Positions 14,947 to 22,206 of a DNA stretch of 22,482 nt are shown piece after piece. The notes below the pieces were generated by a model. It saw only the letters and a program-made list of their open reading frames with translations. It did not search any database and was not told the origin of the DNA. The position numbers and the translations under genes were made by a program. The stretch comes from an uncultured Clostridia bacterium (GTDB lineage: Bacteria > Bacillota > Clostridia > UBA1381), in assembly GCA_934486735.1 (NCBI GenBank), contig CAKSQL010000036.1, forward strand, positions 1-22,482. The letters are read 5' to 3'. Numbering within the stretch: position 1 is the first letter of the stretch; each line of letters starts with the position of its first letter.

Positions 14947-15780
14947 ATGAAAAAATTTAAAATAGGACTTCAGCTCTATACTGTCCGTGACGAAATGGAA
15001 AAGGATATGGACAAGACCTTAAAGGCTGTAAAGGAAATGGGATATGACTATGTTGAATTTGCAGGCTATTTCGGTAAAACAGCAGAGGAAGTAAAGGCAC
15101 TTTTGGATAAGCATGGTCTTACCGCTATATCGGTTCATCAAGGTTATGACGTATTCCTTACAGATGAAAAATATAACATAGATTATTTAAAGACAATCGG
15201 CGTTAAATATTGCGCAATTCCGTGGATGGACAAATCAAAGCATGCGGGAAACGATGTTTTCCCGCAGACAGTTGCGGAAATTACGCAGGTTGCAAAGGCG
15301 CTCAAGGCGGCAGGAATACAGATGCTGTATCACAATCATGACTTTGAATTCGAAAAATTTGAAGGTAAATTCCTTTTGGATTGGCTTTATGAATCGATTC
15401 CGTCAGACCTTTTGCAGACCGAAATCGATACATGCTGGGTTAAGTATTCCGGCAACGACCCTGTTGAGTACATGAAAAAATACAAGGGCAGAGCCGATGT
15501 TCTGCACCTCAAGGACTTTGTGTGCGGCAAATTCGCAGGCGGACCGGTTTACGCATTAATCGGTGATGACGGCAAAGAGGAGACAAAAGCCGAGAATACC
15601 GGCGACAGCTTTGAATTCCGCCCGGTAGGCAGCGGCGTTCAGGATTTCCCTGCTATTTTAAAGGCAGCGGAAGAAATCGGCATTGAATATCTGATTGTTG
15701 AGCAGGACAACTGGCCGACAGCATCGTCTATGGAATCGGCAAAACAGAGCAGAGACTATTTAAAGACATTGGGACAATAA
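14947..15780 (+). CDS. Xylose-isomerase-like TIM-barrel sugar isomerase/epimerase or lyase (277 aa)
   Basis: A predicted metal-dependent (beta/alpha)8-barrel enzyme of the sugar phosphate isomerase/epimerase (IolE/IolI-like, AP endonuclease 2) superfamily. It opens with KIGLQLYTVRDEM, then HNHDFEFE near 129-136, TEIDTCW near 158-164 (D161), LHLKD near 186-190 (H187) and IVEQDNW near 250-256 (E252). These acidic and histidine residues match the usual metal-binding positions. There is no signal peptide. GAGGTGATT lies upstream of the ATG. It follows a Gfo/Idh/MocA oxidoreductase, a pairing known from inositol and 3-keto-sugar pathways in which the barrel enzyme isomerises, dehydrates or eliminates from the oxidised sugar. 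The exact reaction is unknown. Confidence 0.88.
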   Translation: MKKFKIGLQLYTVRDEMEKDMDKTLKAVKEMGYDYVEFAGYFGKTAEEVKALLDKHGLTAISVHQGYDVFLTDEKYNIDYLKTIGVKYCAIPWMDKSKHAGNDVFPQTVAEITQVAKALKAAGIQMLYHNHDFEFEKFEGKFLLDWLYESIPSDLLQTEIDTCWVKYSGNDPVEYMKKYKGRADVLHLKDFVCGKFAGGPVYALIGDDGKEETKAENTGDSFEFRPVGSGVQDFPAILKAAEEIGIEYLIVEQDNWPTASSMESAKQSRDYLKTLGQ

Positions 15781-15786
15781 AAATTG

Positions 15787-15835
15787 GGCGGATGGCTCAC
15801 AAGGAGGCTTGATGCCGCTTTGTGGGCTGTCCGCC
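15787..15835 (+). terminator. Intercistronic 16-bp stem-loop (attenuator or mRNA-processing structure)
   Basis: GGCGGATGGCTCACAA (15787-15802) pairs along its whole length, with three G-T pairs, with TTGTGGGCTGTCCGCC (15820-15835). Five T follow at 15842-15846. It lies inside the operon, between the two TIM-barrel genes, so it is better read as a partial terminator or RNA-stability element than as the end of the unit. Confidence 0.5.
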
Positions 15836-15863
15836 TCAGACTTTTTAAAAGGAGGAAAAAACA

Positions 15864-16829
15864 ATGAAGCTTGGAGTAATGAACCCCGTTCTGAACGGAA
15901 TGGATTTTGAGGAAGCTTTGAAATATTTAAACAGTCTCGGAGTGGACTGCATCGAAATCGGAGCAGGCGGTTTCCCGGGAAATAATCACTTAAAGCCGGA
16001 GGAGCTTTTGGGCAAGCCGGATAAGATTGATGCATACAAGGCGCTTTTGAAAAAGTATAATATAGAAATTTCGGGAATAAGCTGTCATGGAAATCCGCTG
16101 CATCCGCAAAAGGAAATTGCAGAGAGCTTTCACAACCAATTCAAGAATGCGATTCTTGCGGCTGAGGCTCTCGGAGTCGATACCGTTATAGGCTTTTCCG
16201 GATGTCCGGGCGACTGCGACAATTCGAAATACCCCAACTGGGTAACATGCGCATGGCCGGACGACTTCGGTGAAATTCTCAAATGGCAGTGGGAGGAAAA
16301 GGTTATCCCTTACTGGAAAGATATGGCGGAGCTTGCAAAACAGCACAATATTAAAAAGATTGCATTTGAAATGCATCCCGGATTTGTTGTCTACAACCCC
16401 GAAACACTTCTGAAGCTGAGAAACGCCGTCGGCGACATCATCGGCGCAAACTTTGACCCGAGCCATCTGTTCTGGCAGGGAATAAATCCGGTCAGCGCAA
16501 TCAAGGCATTGCAGGGCGCGATTTATCACTTCCACGCAAAGGATACCAGAATCGACGAGAGAAATACCGAGGTGAACGGTGTTCTCGATACAAAGAGCTA
16601 CGGCGATATTTTAAACCGTTCATGGGTGTTCAGAACAATCGGCTACGGACACGACCAAAGCGTGTGGAACGATATCATCAGCGCGCTGAAAGCTGTCGGA
16701 TATGACGGCGCGATAAGTATAGAGCATGAGGACGGGCTTATGTCTCCTAAAGAGGGACTTGAAAAAGCCGTTGACCTCCTGAAGAAAACTTTAATCTACG
16801 AAAAAGCAGGTGAAATGTGGTGGGCTTAA
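15864..16829 (+). CDS. Xylose-isomerase-like TIM-barrel sugar isomerase/epimerase or lyase (321 aa)
   Basis: A second metal-dependent TIM-barrel enzyme, longer than and only distantly similar to its neighbour. It begins KLGVMNPVLNG, with the expected ligands in AFEMHPGF (E169, H171), NFDPSHLFWQ (D198, H201), HFHAKD (H222, H224) and SIEHEDGL (E287). An insert with Cys and Trp residues (about 112-145, GFSGCPGDCDN) distinguishes it from IolE. This layout is like TIM-barrel enzymes found with Gfo/Idh/MocA proteins in 3-keto-sugar and C-glycoside cleavage clusters. AAAAGGAGG precedes the ATG, and its end overlaps the next gene. Isomerase, epimerase and lyase roles are all possible. Confidence 0.88.
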   Translation: MKLGVMNPVLNGMDFEEALKYLNSLGVDCIEIGAGGFPGNNHLKPEELLGKPDKIDAYKALLKKYNIEISGISCHGNPLHPQKEIAESFHNQFKNAILAAEALGVDTVIGFSGCPGDCDNSKYPNWVTCAWPDDFGEILKWQWEEKVIPYWKDMAELAKQHNIKKIAFEMHPGFVVYNPETLLKLRNAVGDIIGANFDPSHLFWQGINPVSAIKALQGAIYHFHAKDTRIDERNTEVNGVLDTKSYGDILNRSWVFRTIGYGHDQSVWNDIISALKAVGYDGAISIEHEDGLMSPKEGLEKAVDLLKKTLIYEKAGEMWWA

Positions 16830-17881
16830 AAATTTACAACATGGCATATATCGGATTCGGCGGAATGGCGTCGCACCATTTCAACCAGTCAAAGGAGCTG
16901 GACCGAATCAATGTCAAGGGAATATTTGACATAAATCCGGAAAGAGCGGAATTTGCAAAAAGCGAGGGACTCAAAGCCTACTCATCAAGACAGGAAATTT
17001 ATGATGATGACGAAATTGATTTGGTTCTGATTGCGGTTCCGAATCATCTTCATAAGCAGTTCGCGATTGAGGCTCTGCGCGCCGGCAAGCACGTCCTGTG
17101 CGAAAAGCCGGTCACGATAACATCGGACGATTTGATTGAAATCATGGCAGTCGCAAAGGAGACGGGCAAGATTTTCGCCATAGACCAAAACAGGCGCGTA
17201 AACAAGGACTTTATCGCCATGAAACGCGCTGTCGAAGCGGGGCTCTTGGGCGATGTGTACCGAATCGAATCGAGAGTCGAAGGCTCGCGCGGTGTTCCGG
17301 CAGGCTGGAGAACCGACCCTGCTCAGGGCGGCGGCATGATGCTCGACTGGGGCGTGCACTTGATCGACCAGCTGATGTATATGTACGATTCAAAGGTTGT
17401 CGAAGTAAATTGCAGGATGTGGAGCATAAACTACCCCGATGTGGACGATAATTTCCACCTCACACTCGGCTTTGAAAACGGCTTAACCGCGTATATCGAG
17501 GTGGCGACAAATAACTTCATAAGCCATCCGCGCTGGTATGTTCTGGGTAAGGACGGAACTTTGCAGATAGACGGCTGGGAGGCATGCGGCAGGGTTGTGA
17601 GATGCAAAACGAGAGAGGACAACTGGGGTGCTGAGATTAAAAAGAACAAGGTCGGACCGTCAAAAACTATGGCGCCGAGAAGTGAGGGCAGTGTTGAAGT
17701 CATCGACATAACCGCGCCGGAGGACGTTGTGGACAACTTAAATCCGGTTTACTGGCAGCTGATTGACACAATGGACGGCACTGCGCCGCTGAAAATCACG
17801 CCCGAACAGGCACTGAGAGTCGTAAAAGTAATGGAAGCGGCGTTTGAATCAAAGGGCGACACCATTCATACAAATATATAA
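16820..17881 (+). CDS. Gfo/Idh/MocA-family oxidoreductase (second of two)
   Basis: An NAD(P)-dependent oxidoreductase of about 353 residues. The Rossmann motif is YIGFGGMASHH near residue 10, HVLCEKPVTI carries the EKP lysine (about K96), and MMLDWGVHLIDQL carries the family's standard aspartate and histidine (about D176 and H180), unlike the first oxidoreductase, which has tyrosine there. I chose the GTG at 16820, with AGGTGA 6 nt upstream; GTG 16817 is also possible, and both overlap the end of the preceding gene, implying translational coupling. Two dehydrogenases in one operon could oxidise a sugar and later reduce the rearranged product, recycling the cofactor. The substrate is unknown. 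Confidence 0.9.
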   Translation: MGLKIYNMAYIGFGGMASHHFNQSKELDRINVKGIFDINPERAEFAKSEGLKAYSSRQEIYDDDEIDLVLIAVPNHLHKQFAIEALRAGKHVLCEKPVTITSDDLIEIMAVAKETGKIFAIDQNRRVNKDFIAMKRAVEAGLLGDVYRIESRVEGSRGVPAGWRTDPAQGGGMMLDWGVHLIDQLMYMYDSKVVEVNCRMWSINYPDVDDNFHLTLGFENGLTAYIEVATNNFISHPRWYVLGKDGTLQIDGWEACGRVVRCKTREDNWGAEIKKNKVGPSKTMAPRSEGSVEVIDITAPEDVVDNLNPVYWQLIDTMDGTAPLKITPEQALRVVKVMEAAFESKGDTIHTNI

Positions 17882-17894
17882 AGGGGGAAAGACT

Positions 17895-18614
17895 GTGATT
17901 AACGTTACGGTGTGGAACGAGTATTTCCACGAAAAAGAAGATGAAAATGTAGCAAAAATATATCCGAAAGGCATTCATGGCGCGATTGCGGATTTCTTAA
18001 AAACCGATGAGGAGCTTTCGGTCAGAATTGCCGATTTGAGTATGCCGGACTGCGGACTGAGCGATGAAGTGATAAACAACACCGATGTAATGCTTTGGTG
18101 GGGACATTGCCGTCATGAGGATGTTCCGGACGAGATTGCAAAAAAGGTTGCGGACGCGGTTTTGCGCGGTATGGGAATTATATTCCTGCATTCGGCGCAT
18201 TTTTCCAAGCCGTTCAAAATGCTGATGGGAACAAGCTGTTCACTCGGATGGAGAGAAAACGGCGACTTTGAGCGTGTGTGGGTAACAGCTCCGGCGCACC
18301 CGATTGTCAAGGGCATCGACAAGTATTTTGAGCTTGAGCATGAGGAAACATACACCGAGTTTTTCGACATTCCTCAGCCGGATGAGCTTATATTGACAGG
18401 CTGGTACGAGGGTGGCGAGACTTTCAGAAGCGGCTGCTGTTTCTACCGCGGTTTGGGACGGATTTTCTACTTCCAGCCGGGGCATGAGACTTTCCCGACT
18501 TTCCACAATCCGACCGTTCAAAAAATTATCAACAACGCGGTTCACTGGGCGGAGCCGGTTAAGAAAATAGACAAGATTGTGTGCCCGATGGTTGAAAAAC
18601 CGGTCAGAAAATAA
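17895..18614 (+). CDS. ThuA-domain protein
   Basis: A 239-residue protein of the ThuA (trehalose utilisation) family, a glutamine-amidotransferase-like alpha/beta fold. Landmarks are VTVWNEYFHEK at the start, DVMLWWGHCRHEDVPD near 60, a GIIFLHSAHFSKPF segment, WVTAPAHPIVKGI, and the typical ending GRIFYFQPGHETFPTFHNP...AVHWA. I chose the GTG at 17895 because AAGGGGGAAA lies directly upstream; the open frame back to 17844 overlaps the previous gene and has no ribosome binding site. ThuA proteins recur with Gfo/Idh/MocA oxidoreductases and TIM-barrel isomerases, and in rhizobia ThuAB acts on trehalose through a 3-keto intermediate. It is the last gene before a strong terminator. Confidence 0.9.
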   Translation: MINVTVWNEYFHEKEDENVAKIYPKGIHGAIADFLKTDEELSVRIADLSMPDCGLSDEVINNTDVMLWWGHCRHEDVPDEIAKKVADAVLRGMGIIFLHSAHFSKPFKMLMGTSCSLGWRENGDFERVWVTAPAHPIVKGIDKYFELEHEETYTEFFDIPQPDELILTGWYEGGETFRSGCCFYRGLGRIFYFQPGHETFPTFHNPTVQKIINNAVHWAEPVKKIDKIVCPMVEKPVRK

Positions 18615-18638
18615 TTTAAAAATATGCTCTATCAAAAT

Positions 18639-18692
18639 CTGTCCGCCGCGGTCGAAACTTTTATTCCGACCGCGTCGGACAGGTTGTTTTTT
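18639..18692 (+). terminator. Terminator after the sugar operon
   Basis: CTGTCCG..GCGGTCG (18639-18653) pairs with CGACCGC..CGGACAG (18667-18682) as two 7-bp helices separated by a small internal loop, followed by GTTGTTTTTT. It separates the ThuA gene from the independently promoted mannosidase gene. Confidence 0.88.
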
Positions 18693-18732
18693 GGGGATTC
18701 TTGCGCTTTTGAGATTTTTTTGAAAAATACTA

Positions 18733-18761
18733 TTGACTTTTTGCTCCATATATAGTAAAAT
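18733..18761 (+). promoter_or_regulatory. Sigma-A-type promoter for the GH38 gene
   Basis: TTGACT (18733-18738) and TAAAAT (18756-18761) are spaced by exactly 17 bp. Transcription would start near 18768, giving a leader of about 27 nt. TAGTA and TACTA form a short inverted repeat across the -10 box and start (18753-18771), a possible weak operator. Confidence 0.75.
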
Positions 18762-18794
18762 GATTATACTAAACGAAATAAGGAGACAAGACCT

Positions 18795-21410
18795 ATGAAA
18801 ATAACGGATATATACTATTTCAGCGGAACGCATTGGGACAGGGAATGGTATCAGACATTTCAGGGGTTTCGCGCAAGATTGGTAAGGATGATTGACGACC
18901 TTTTGGATTATATGGAGAAAGAGCCGAAATTTGAAACTTTCCATTTTGACGGACAGACAATTGTGCTTGAGGATTATATACAGATTGCGCCGGAGAATGA
19001 GCAAAGACTCAAAAAACTGATTGCGGACGGCAGAATAAAAATCGGACCGTGGTATAACATGCCGGACGAATTTTTGGTATCGGGCGAAAGCCTTATCAGG
19101 AATTTGGCGGTCGGCGCAAAGCTGAGCAAAAAATGGGGAGCAGAGCCGTGGAAAGTCGGATATATCTGCGATATCTTCGGACATATTGCGCAGACTCCGC
19201 AGATTTTCAGCGGCTTTGGAATAAAATCGGCTGTGCTCGGCAGAGGAACGAACGAGGAGTATCCGACATATTTCGACTGGACCGCGCCGGACGGCAGCGT
19301 CTGCACCACATTCAAACTCGACGCGGAGGGCGGCTACGGCAGCTTTTTCCTTGCGACATCGGCGGACGGCGAAGACGAAAAGCAGAAAATAGAAAAATAC
19401 ATATCCGAGCGGACAGCAGACGCAAATGCCCCCGTTCTGATTCTTATGGACGCGCAGGACCATCAGCCTGCGCACAAGGATACGCCGGAATATCTTGATA
19501 TAATAAAGAAGCTTTGCCCGGAGGCGGAGGTTCATCACTGTGACCTCGGCGAGGCATTCGCAAAGCCGGCTGATGCTGACCTGCCGAAAATTTTTGGTGA
19601 GCTGAATAAGACCGCGATGGGGCGGCATCAGTATCTGCACTTGATTACAAATACGCTGTCGAGTTATTATACGCACAAAAAAGCCAATGACGAGTGCCAA
19701 AACAGGCTGGAAAAGGTGATTGAGCCGATGATGGCATATTTGGCGCTCGCCGGGAAGCCGATACGCCGCAGCTATGTTGATTTGGCGTATAAGTACCTTT
19801 TGATGAACCATCCGCACGATTCAATATGCGGCTGCTCGGTGGAACAGGTGCATAAGGATATGCTCTATCGCTTTGCGCAGACAAGTGAAATATGCGATAT
19901 GCTGACCGAGGAGTTTTTGCATGCCGAAAAGCCGCAGGAGGGTACATCGGGCGAGTATGTGCTGAGGATATATAATCCGCTGCCGTTTGAGCGCCGCGAG
20001 ACGGTGAACGCAGAGGTTATATTGGATAAGAATTTTAAGTGTGCATATGCCGAGCCGTTTGATTATGAGACGGTATTCAGCTTTAAGCTGGTTGATTCGA
20101 AAGGGAATGAGATTCCTTACGGAATTGCGAAGAATATAAAGAAGTATTCAAAGCGCGTGTATGAGCAGGAGACAGTGTCGGGCGAATGTTATGAAATAGC
20201 TTTTGAGGCGCAGCTGCCGGCAGGCGGATACGCAGAGTATAAGCTTGTTCCGTCGGAAAAGCCGTCGAGATATCTTGAAAAAATGACATCGGGAAGTAAT
20301 TTTGCCGAGAATGATTATATCAGAATGGAGATAACTCAAAACGGCGAAATTTCGATATTCGATAAGAAAACAAAAGCGGAATATAAAAATCTTTGCGCCT
20401 TTGCCGATGACGGCGAGATAGGCGACGGGTGGTATCATGCAAATCCGATGAATGATTTTACCGTCTATAGCGGAAACGACGCAAGAATCGAGAAGATACT
20501 CAGCGCGCCGTCGAGATGCGTTTTCCGCGTGACAAAGTATATTGAAGTGCCTGCGTGCATGGAAAATACTGCGCATGGCTATAGAAGAAGTGCCGGTTAT
20601 GTGAGACTTCCAATAGTGATTACGGCGGGACTTTCCAAAAATGCGCGGTATGCGGATGTTAATGTCGAGATTGATAATAATGCAAGAGACCACAGACTGC
20701 GCCTGCTGCTGCCGACCGGCGTGAACGGGGAAGAATATTTCGCGGGTCAGACATTTTATTGCTGCACAAGAAAGACCGGAATCGATTACGGAACTCAAGG
20801 CTGGCGCGAGCATGAACAGTACGAAAAGCAGATGAACGGGATCGTCGGAAAGCGCGGCAAGAACGGCTGCGGACTTGCATTCGTGGCGGCGGACGGACTT
20901 CATGAATGCGCTGTGCATGAGAGCGGAGATATGAATATAACGCTTTTGCGCGCATTCGGAAGAACGGTGATGACAATGGGCGAGGACGGCGGTCAGCTTT
21001 TGGGCAAGCTGTCGTACAGCTTTTTGCTTGTGCCGCTGGATAATGATATTTCATATTCCGGGCTTTTGAAGCTGCAAAGCGTGCTTTCGGCAAAACCGAT
21101 TGCACTTTCGGCACAGACCTGCCCGGAGTATGCGCCGTCGGAAAAATCCTTTATGAAAATTGAGGGAGACGATATCAGCATAAGCATAATAAAACAGCCG
21201 GAGGACGGTGCGGAGAATACAGTGATTGTAAGAGTGTTCAACTCGTCCGATAAGCCTGCCGAGGGAAAAATTTGCTTTGAAAGAGATGTTAAAAAAGCGT
21301 CTGAAACCAACCTTAACGAGGAAAATATCGGCGAAGTTCGGGCGGACGGAAAGTCGGTAAGCGTGAAATTGCCTGCATGGAAAATCGGTATATACAGGAT
21401 AGAAATGTGA
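18795..21410 (+). CDS. Alpha-mannosidase, glycoside hydrolase family 38
   Basis: A retaining, zinc-dependent exo-alpha-mannosidase of 871 residues. GTHWDREWYQTF (residues 11-22) supplies zinc ligands H13 and D15; ICDIFGHIAQTP (124-135) contains the nucleophile D126; and NHPHDSICGCS (338-348) gives the zinc ligand H341. The C-terminal half, after about residue 380, is the beta-rich mannosidase domain (YNPLPFERRETV near 391). There is no signal peptide, so it should act in the cytoplasm on imported oligosaccharides, as many bacterial GH38 enzymes do. AAGGAG precedes the ATG. The gene has its own promoter and lies directly downstream of the sugar operon, suggesting but not proving a shared substrate. 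Confidence 0.93.
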   Translation: MKITDIYYFSGTHWDREWYQTFQGFRARLVRMIDDLLDYMEKEPKFETFHFDGQTIVLEDYIQIAPENEQRLKKLIADGRIKIGPWYNMPDEFLVSGESLIRNLAVGAKLSKKWGAEPWKVGYICDIFGHIAQTPQIFSGFGIKSAVLGRGTNEEYPTYFDWTAPDGSVCTTFKLDAEGGYGSFFLATSADGEDEKQKIEKYISERTADANAPVLILMDAQDHQPAHKDTPEYLDIIKKLCPEAEVHHCDLGEAFAKPADADLPKIFGELNKTAMGRHQYLHLITNTLSSYYTHKKANDECQNRLEKVIEPMMAYLALAGKPIRRSYVDLAYKYLLMNHPHDSICGCSVEQVHKDMLYRFAQTSEICDMLTEEFLHAEKPQEGTSGEYVLRIYNPLPFERRETVNAEVILDKNFKCAYAEPFDYETVFSFKLVDSKGNEIPYGIAKNIKKYSKRVYEQETVSGECYEIAFEAQLPAGGYAEYKLVPSEKPSRYLEKMTSGSNFAENDYIRMEITQNGEISIFDKKTKAEYKNLCAFADDGEIGDGWYHANPMNDFTVYSGNDARIEKILSAPSRCVFRVTKYIEVPACMENTAHGYRRSAGYVRLPIVITAGLSKNARYADVNVEIDNNARDHRLRLLLPTGVNGEEYFAGQTFYCCTRKTGIDYGTQGWREHEQYEKQMNGIVGKRGKNGCGLAFVAADGLHECAVHESGDMNITLLRAFGRTVMTMGEDGGQLLGKLSYSFLLVPLDNDISYSGLLKLQSVLSAKPIALSAQTCPEYAPSEKSFMKIEGDDISISIIKQPEDGAENTVIVRVFNSSDKPAEGKICFERDVKKASETNLNEENIGEVRADGKSVSVKLPAWKIGIYRIEM

Positions 21411-21431
21411 AATGCGTGACAAAGCCGCGAT

Positions 21432-21455
21432 GCCGGCGGCGCTAAGGCGCCGTTG
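21432..21455. repeat. GC-rich hairpin preceding the 45-bp repeats
   Basis: CGGCGC and GCGCCG form a compact hairpin around TAAG. It is immediately followed by GTTGGTGGCT and then the tandem 45-bp units, and probably belongs to the same mobile-looking intergenic module. It is 22 nt past the mannosidase stop codon and could also help end that transcript, although no T tract follows. Confidence 0.4.
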
Positions 21456-21461
21456 GTGGCT

Positions 21462-21551
21462 CCCTCTCCGGGGGAGCTGTCAGCCGCAGGCTGACTGAGG
21501 GAGTTACCCTCTCCGAGGGAGCTGTCAGCCGCAGGTTGACTGAGGGAGTTA
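21462..21551. repeat. Two tandem 45-bp palindromic repeats
   Basis: Unit 1 (21462-21506) and unit 2 (21507-21551) are head to tail and differ at only two positions. Each begins CCCTCTCCG and ends CTGAGGGAGTTA. CTCCCTC and GAGGGAG form an outer stem, and GTCAGCC-GCA-GGCTGAC forms an inner stem. Similar sequences are, to my knowledge, common between genes in gut Clostridia and behave like REP-type elements. No coding potential is seen. Confidence 0.85.
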
Positions 21552-21685
21552 CGAAATATACTTAAAAATTAATATTACCCCAAATTTTTATCTCATTTTT
21601 TTACTTCCTATTATAATGCGCAATAAAAAGTTGTTTCATATTAAAAAAATTTCAGAAATTTTTATATGATTTTTATAAAAAACAC

Positions 21686-21714
21686 TTGATATCGGGGAAG
21701 TTTTATGTTATAAT
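21686..21714 (+). promoter_or_regulatory. Sigma-A-type promoter for the TM1266-family gene
   Basis: TTGATA (21686-21691) and TATAAT (21709-21714) have a 17-bp spacer. Transcription would start near 21721, about 230 nt before the gene, leaving room for the structured leader that follows. Confidence 0.85.
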
Positions 21715-21720
21715 TGATAT

Positions 21721-21826
21721 TATAGAACGAATTGCAGGTTCTGACCCGAAAGAGTAACATCTGACGGAGAAGGCGCGCATATCCCGGTCGGATTTTTTTG
21801 TGTGCCTTAAAACGGCACACTTTTTT
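21721..21826 (+). promoter_or_regulatory. Structured leader, candidate riboswitch or attenuator
   Basis: The start of the transcript can form AGAAC/GTTCT (21724-21728 with 21738-21742). TCTGAC occurs twice (21740-21745 and 21760-21765), and either copy can pair with GTCGGA (21787-21792), which is followed by seven T. In addition, GGCGCGCA (21772-21779) can pair with TGTGTGCC (21800-21807), whose GTGTGCC is the 5' arm of the terminator at 21801-21826. These competing pairings look like a terminator/antiterminator switch. I do not recognise a known riboswitch class. Confidence 0.5.
21801..21826 (+). terminator. Intrinsic terminator within the leader
   Basis: GTGTGCC (21801-21807) and GGCACAC (21814-21820) pair perfectly around a 6-nt TTAAAA-type loop, followed by six T. 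It lies about 125 nt before the start codon of the TM1266-family gene, in the same transcript, so it should reduce read-through unless an alternative fold forms. Confidence 0.85.
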
Positions 21827-21951
21827 ATTTGTAAAAGCTGTAAAAGTGCTGCCTCGTTCCTGCATCGGCGGATGGGGTTTCTGTCAAAAGTCTAAATCGT
21901 GATTTTCGCAATTGACGGATTACACCGGAATTTTTACCAAAGGAGGAATTT

Positions 21952-22206
21952 ATGGAAAGCAGAGTAGCGCTTATAGGAATAGTTGTGGAAAATCCGGACT
22001 CGGTTGAAAAGCTCAACGCAATCCTGCACAAGTATTCCGACTACATAATCGGCAGAATGGGAATCCCCTACAAAAAGCGCGGAATATCCATCATCAGCGT
22101 GGCAATCGACGCACCCGGGGACAAGATAAGTGCGCTTTCCGGCGCACTCGGAATGATAGAGGGAATTAACATTAAGACGATCTATTCTAAACTCCAATCC
22201 GACTAA
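21952..22206 (+). CDS. TM1266-family [Fe] hydrogenase-system regulator (ACT/NikR-like fold)
   Basis: A small protein of 84 residues. The sequence matches the iron-only hydrogenase system putative regulator family (TM1266): RVALIGIVVENPDSVEKLN at the start, YSDYIIGRMGIPYKKRGISI in the middle, then ISVAIDAPGDKISALSGALG and a final IKTIYSKL. The family has a ferredoxin-like beta-alpha-beta fold similar to the NikR sensor domain, has no DNA-binding domain of its own, and is usually encoded with hydE, hydG and hydF, which mature [FeFe] hydrogenase. AAAGGAGG lies 6 nt before the ATG. A structured leader precedes it and a tandem repeat array begins at its stop codon, so any hyd genes would lie beyond the window. 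The biochemical role is unproven. Confidence 0.88.
   Translation: MESRVALIGIVVENPDSVEKLNAILHKYSDYIIGRMGIPYKKRGISIISVAIDAPGDKISALSGALGMIEGINIKTIYSKLQSD

Noticed and set aside
18240..19817. 525-codon minus-strand open frame across the ThuA and mannosidase genes
   Set aside because: It is antisense to two conserved genes, spans a strong terminator and a promoter, and its translation resembles no family; it results from codon bias of the true strand.
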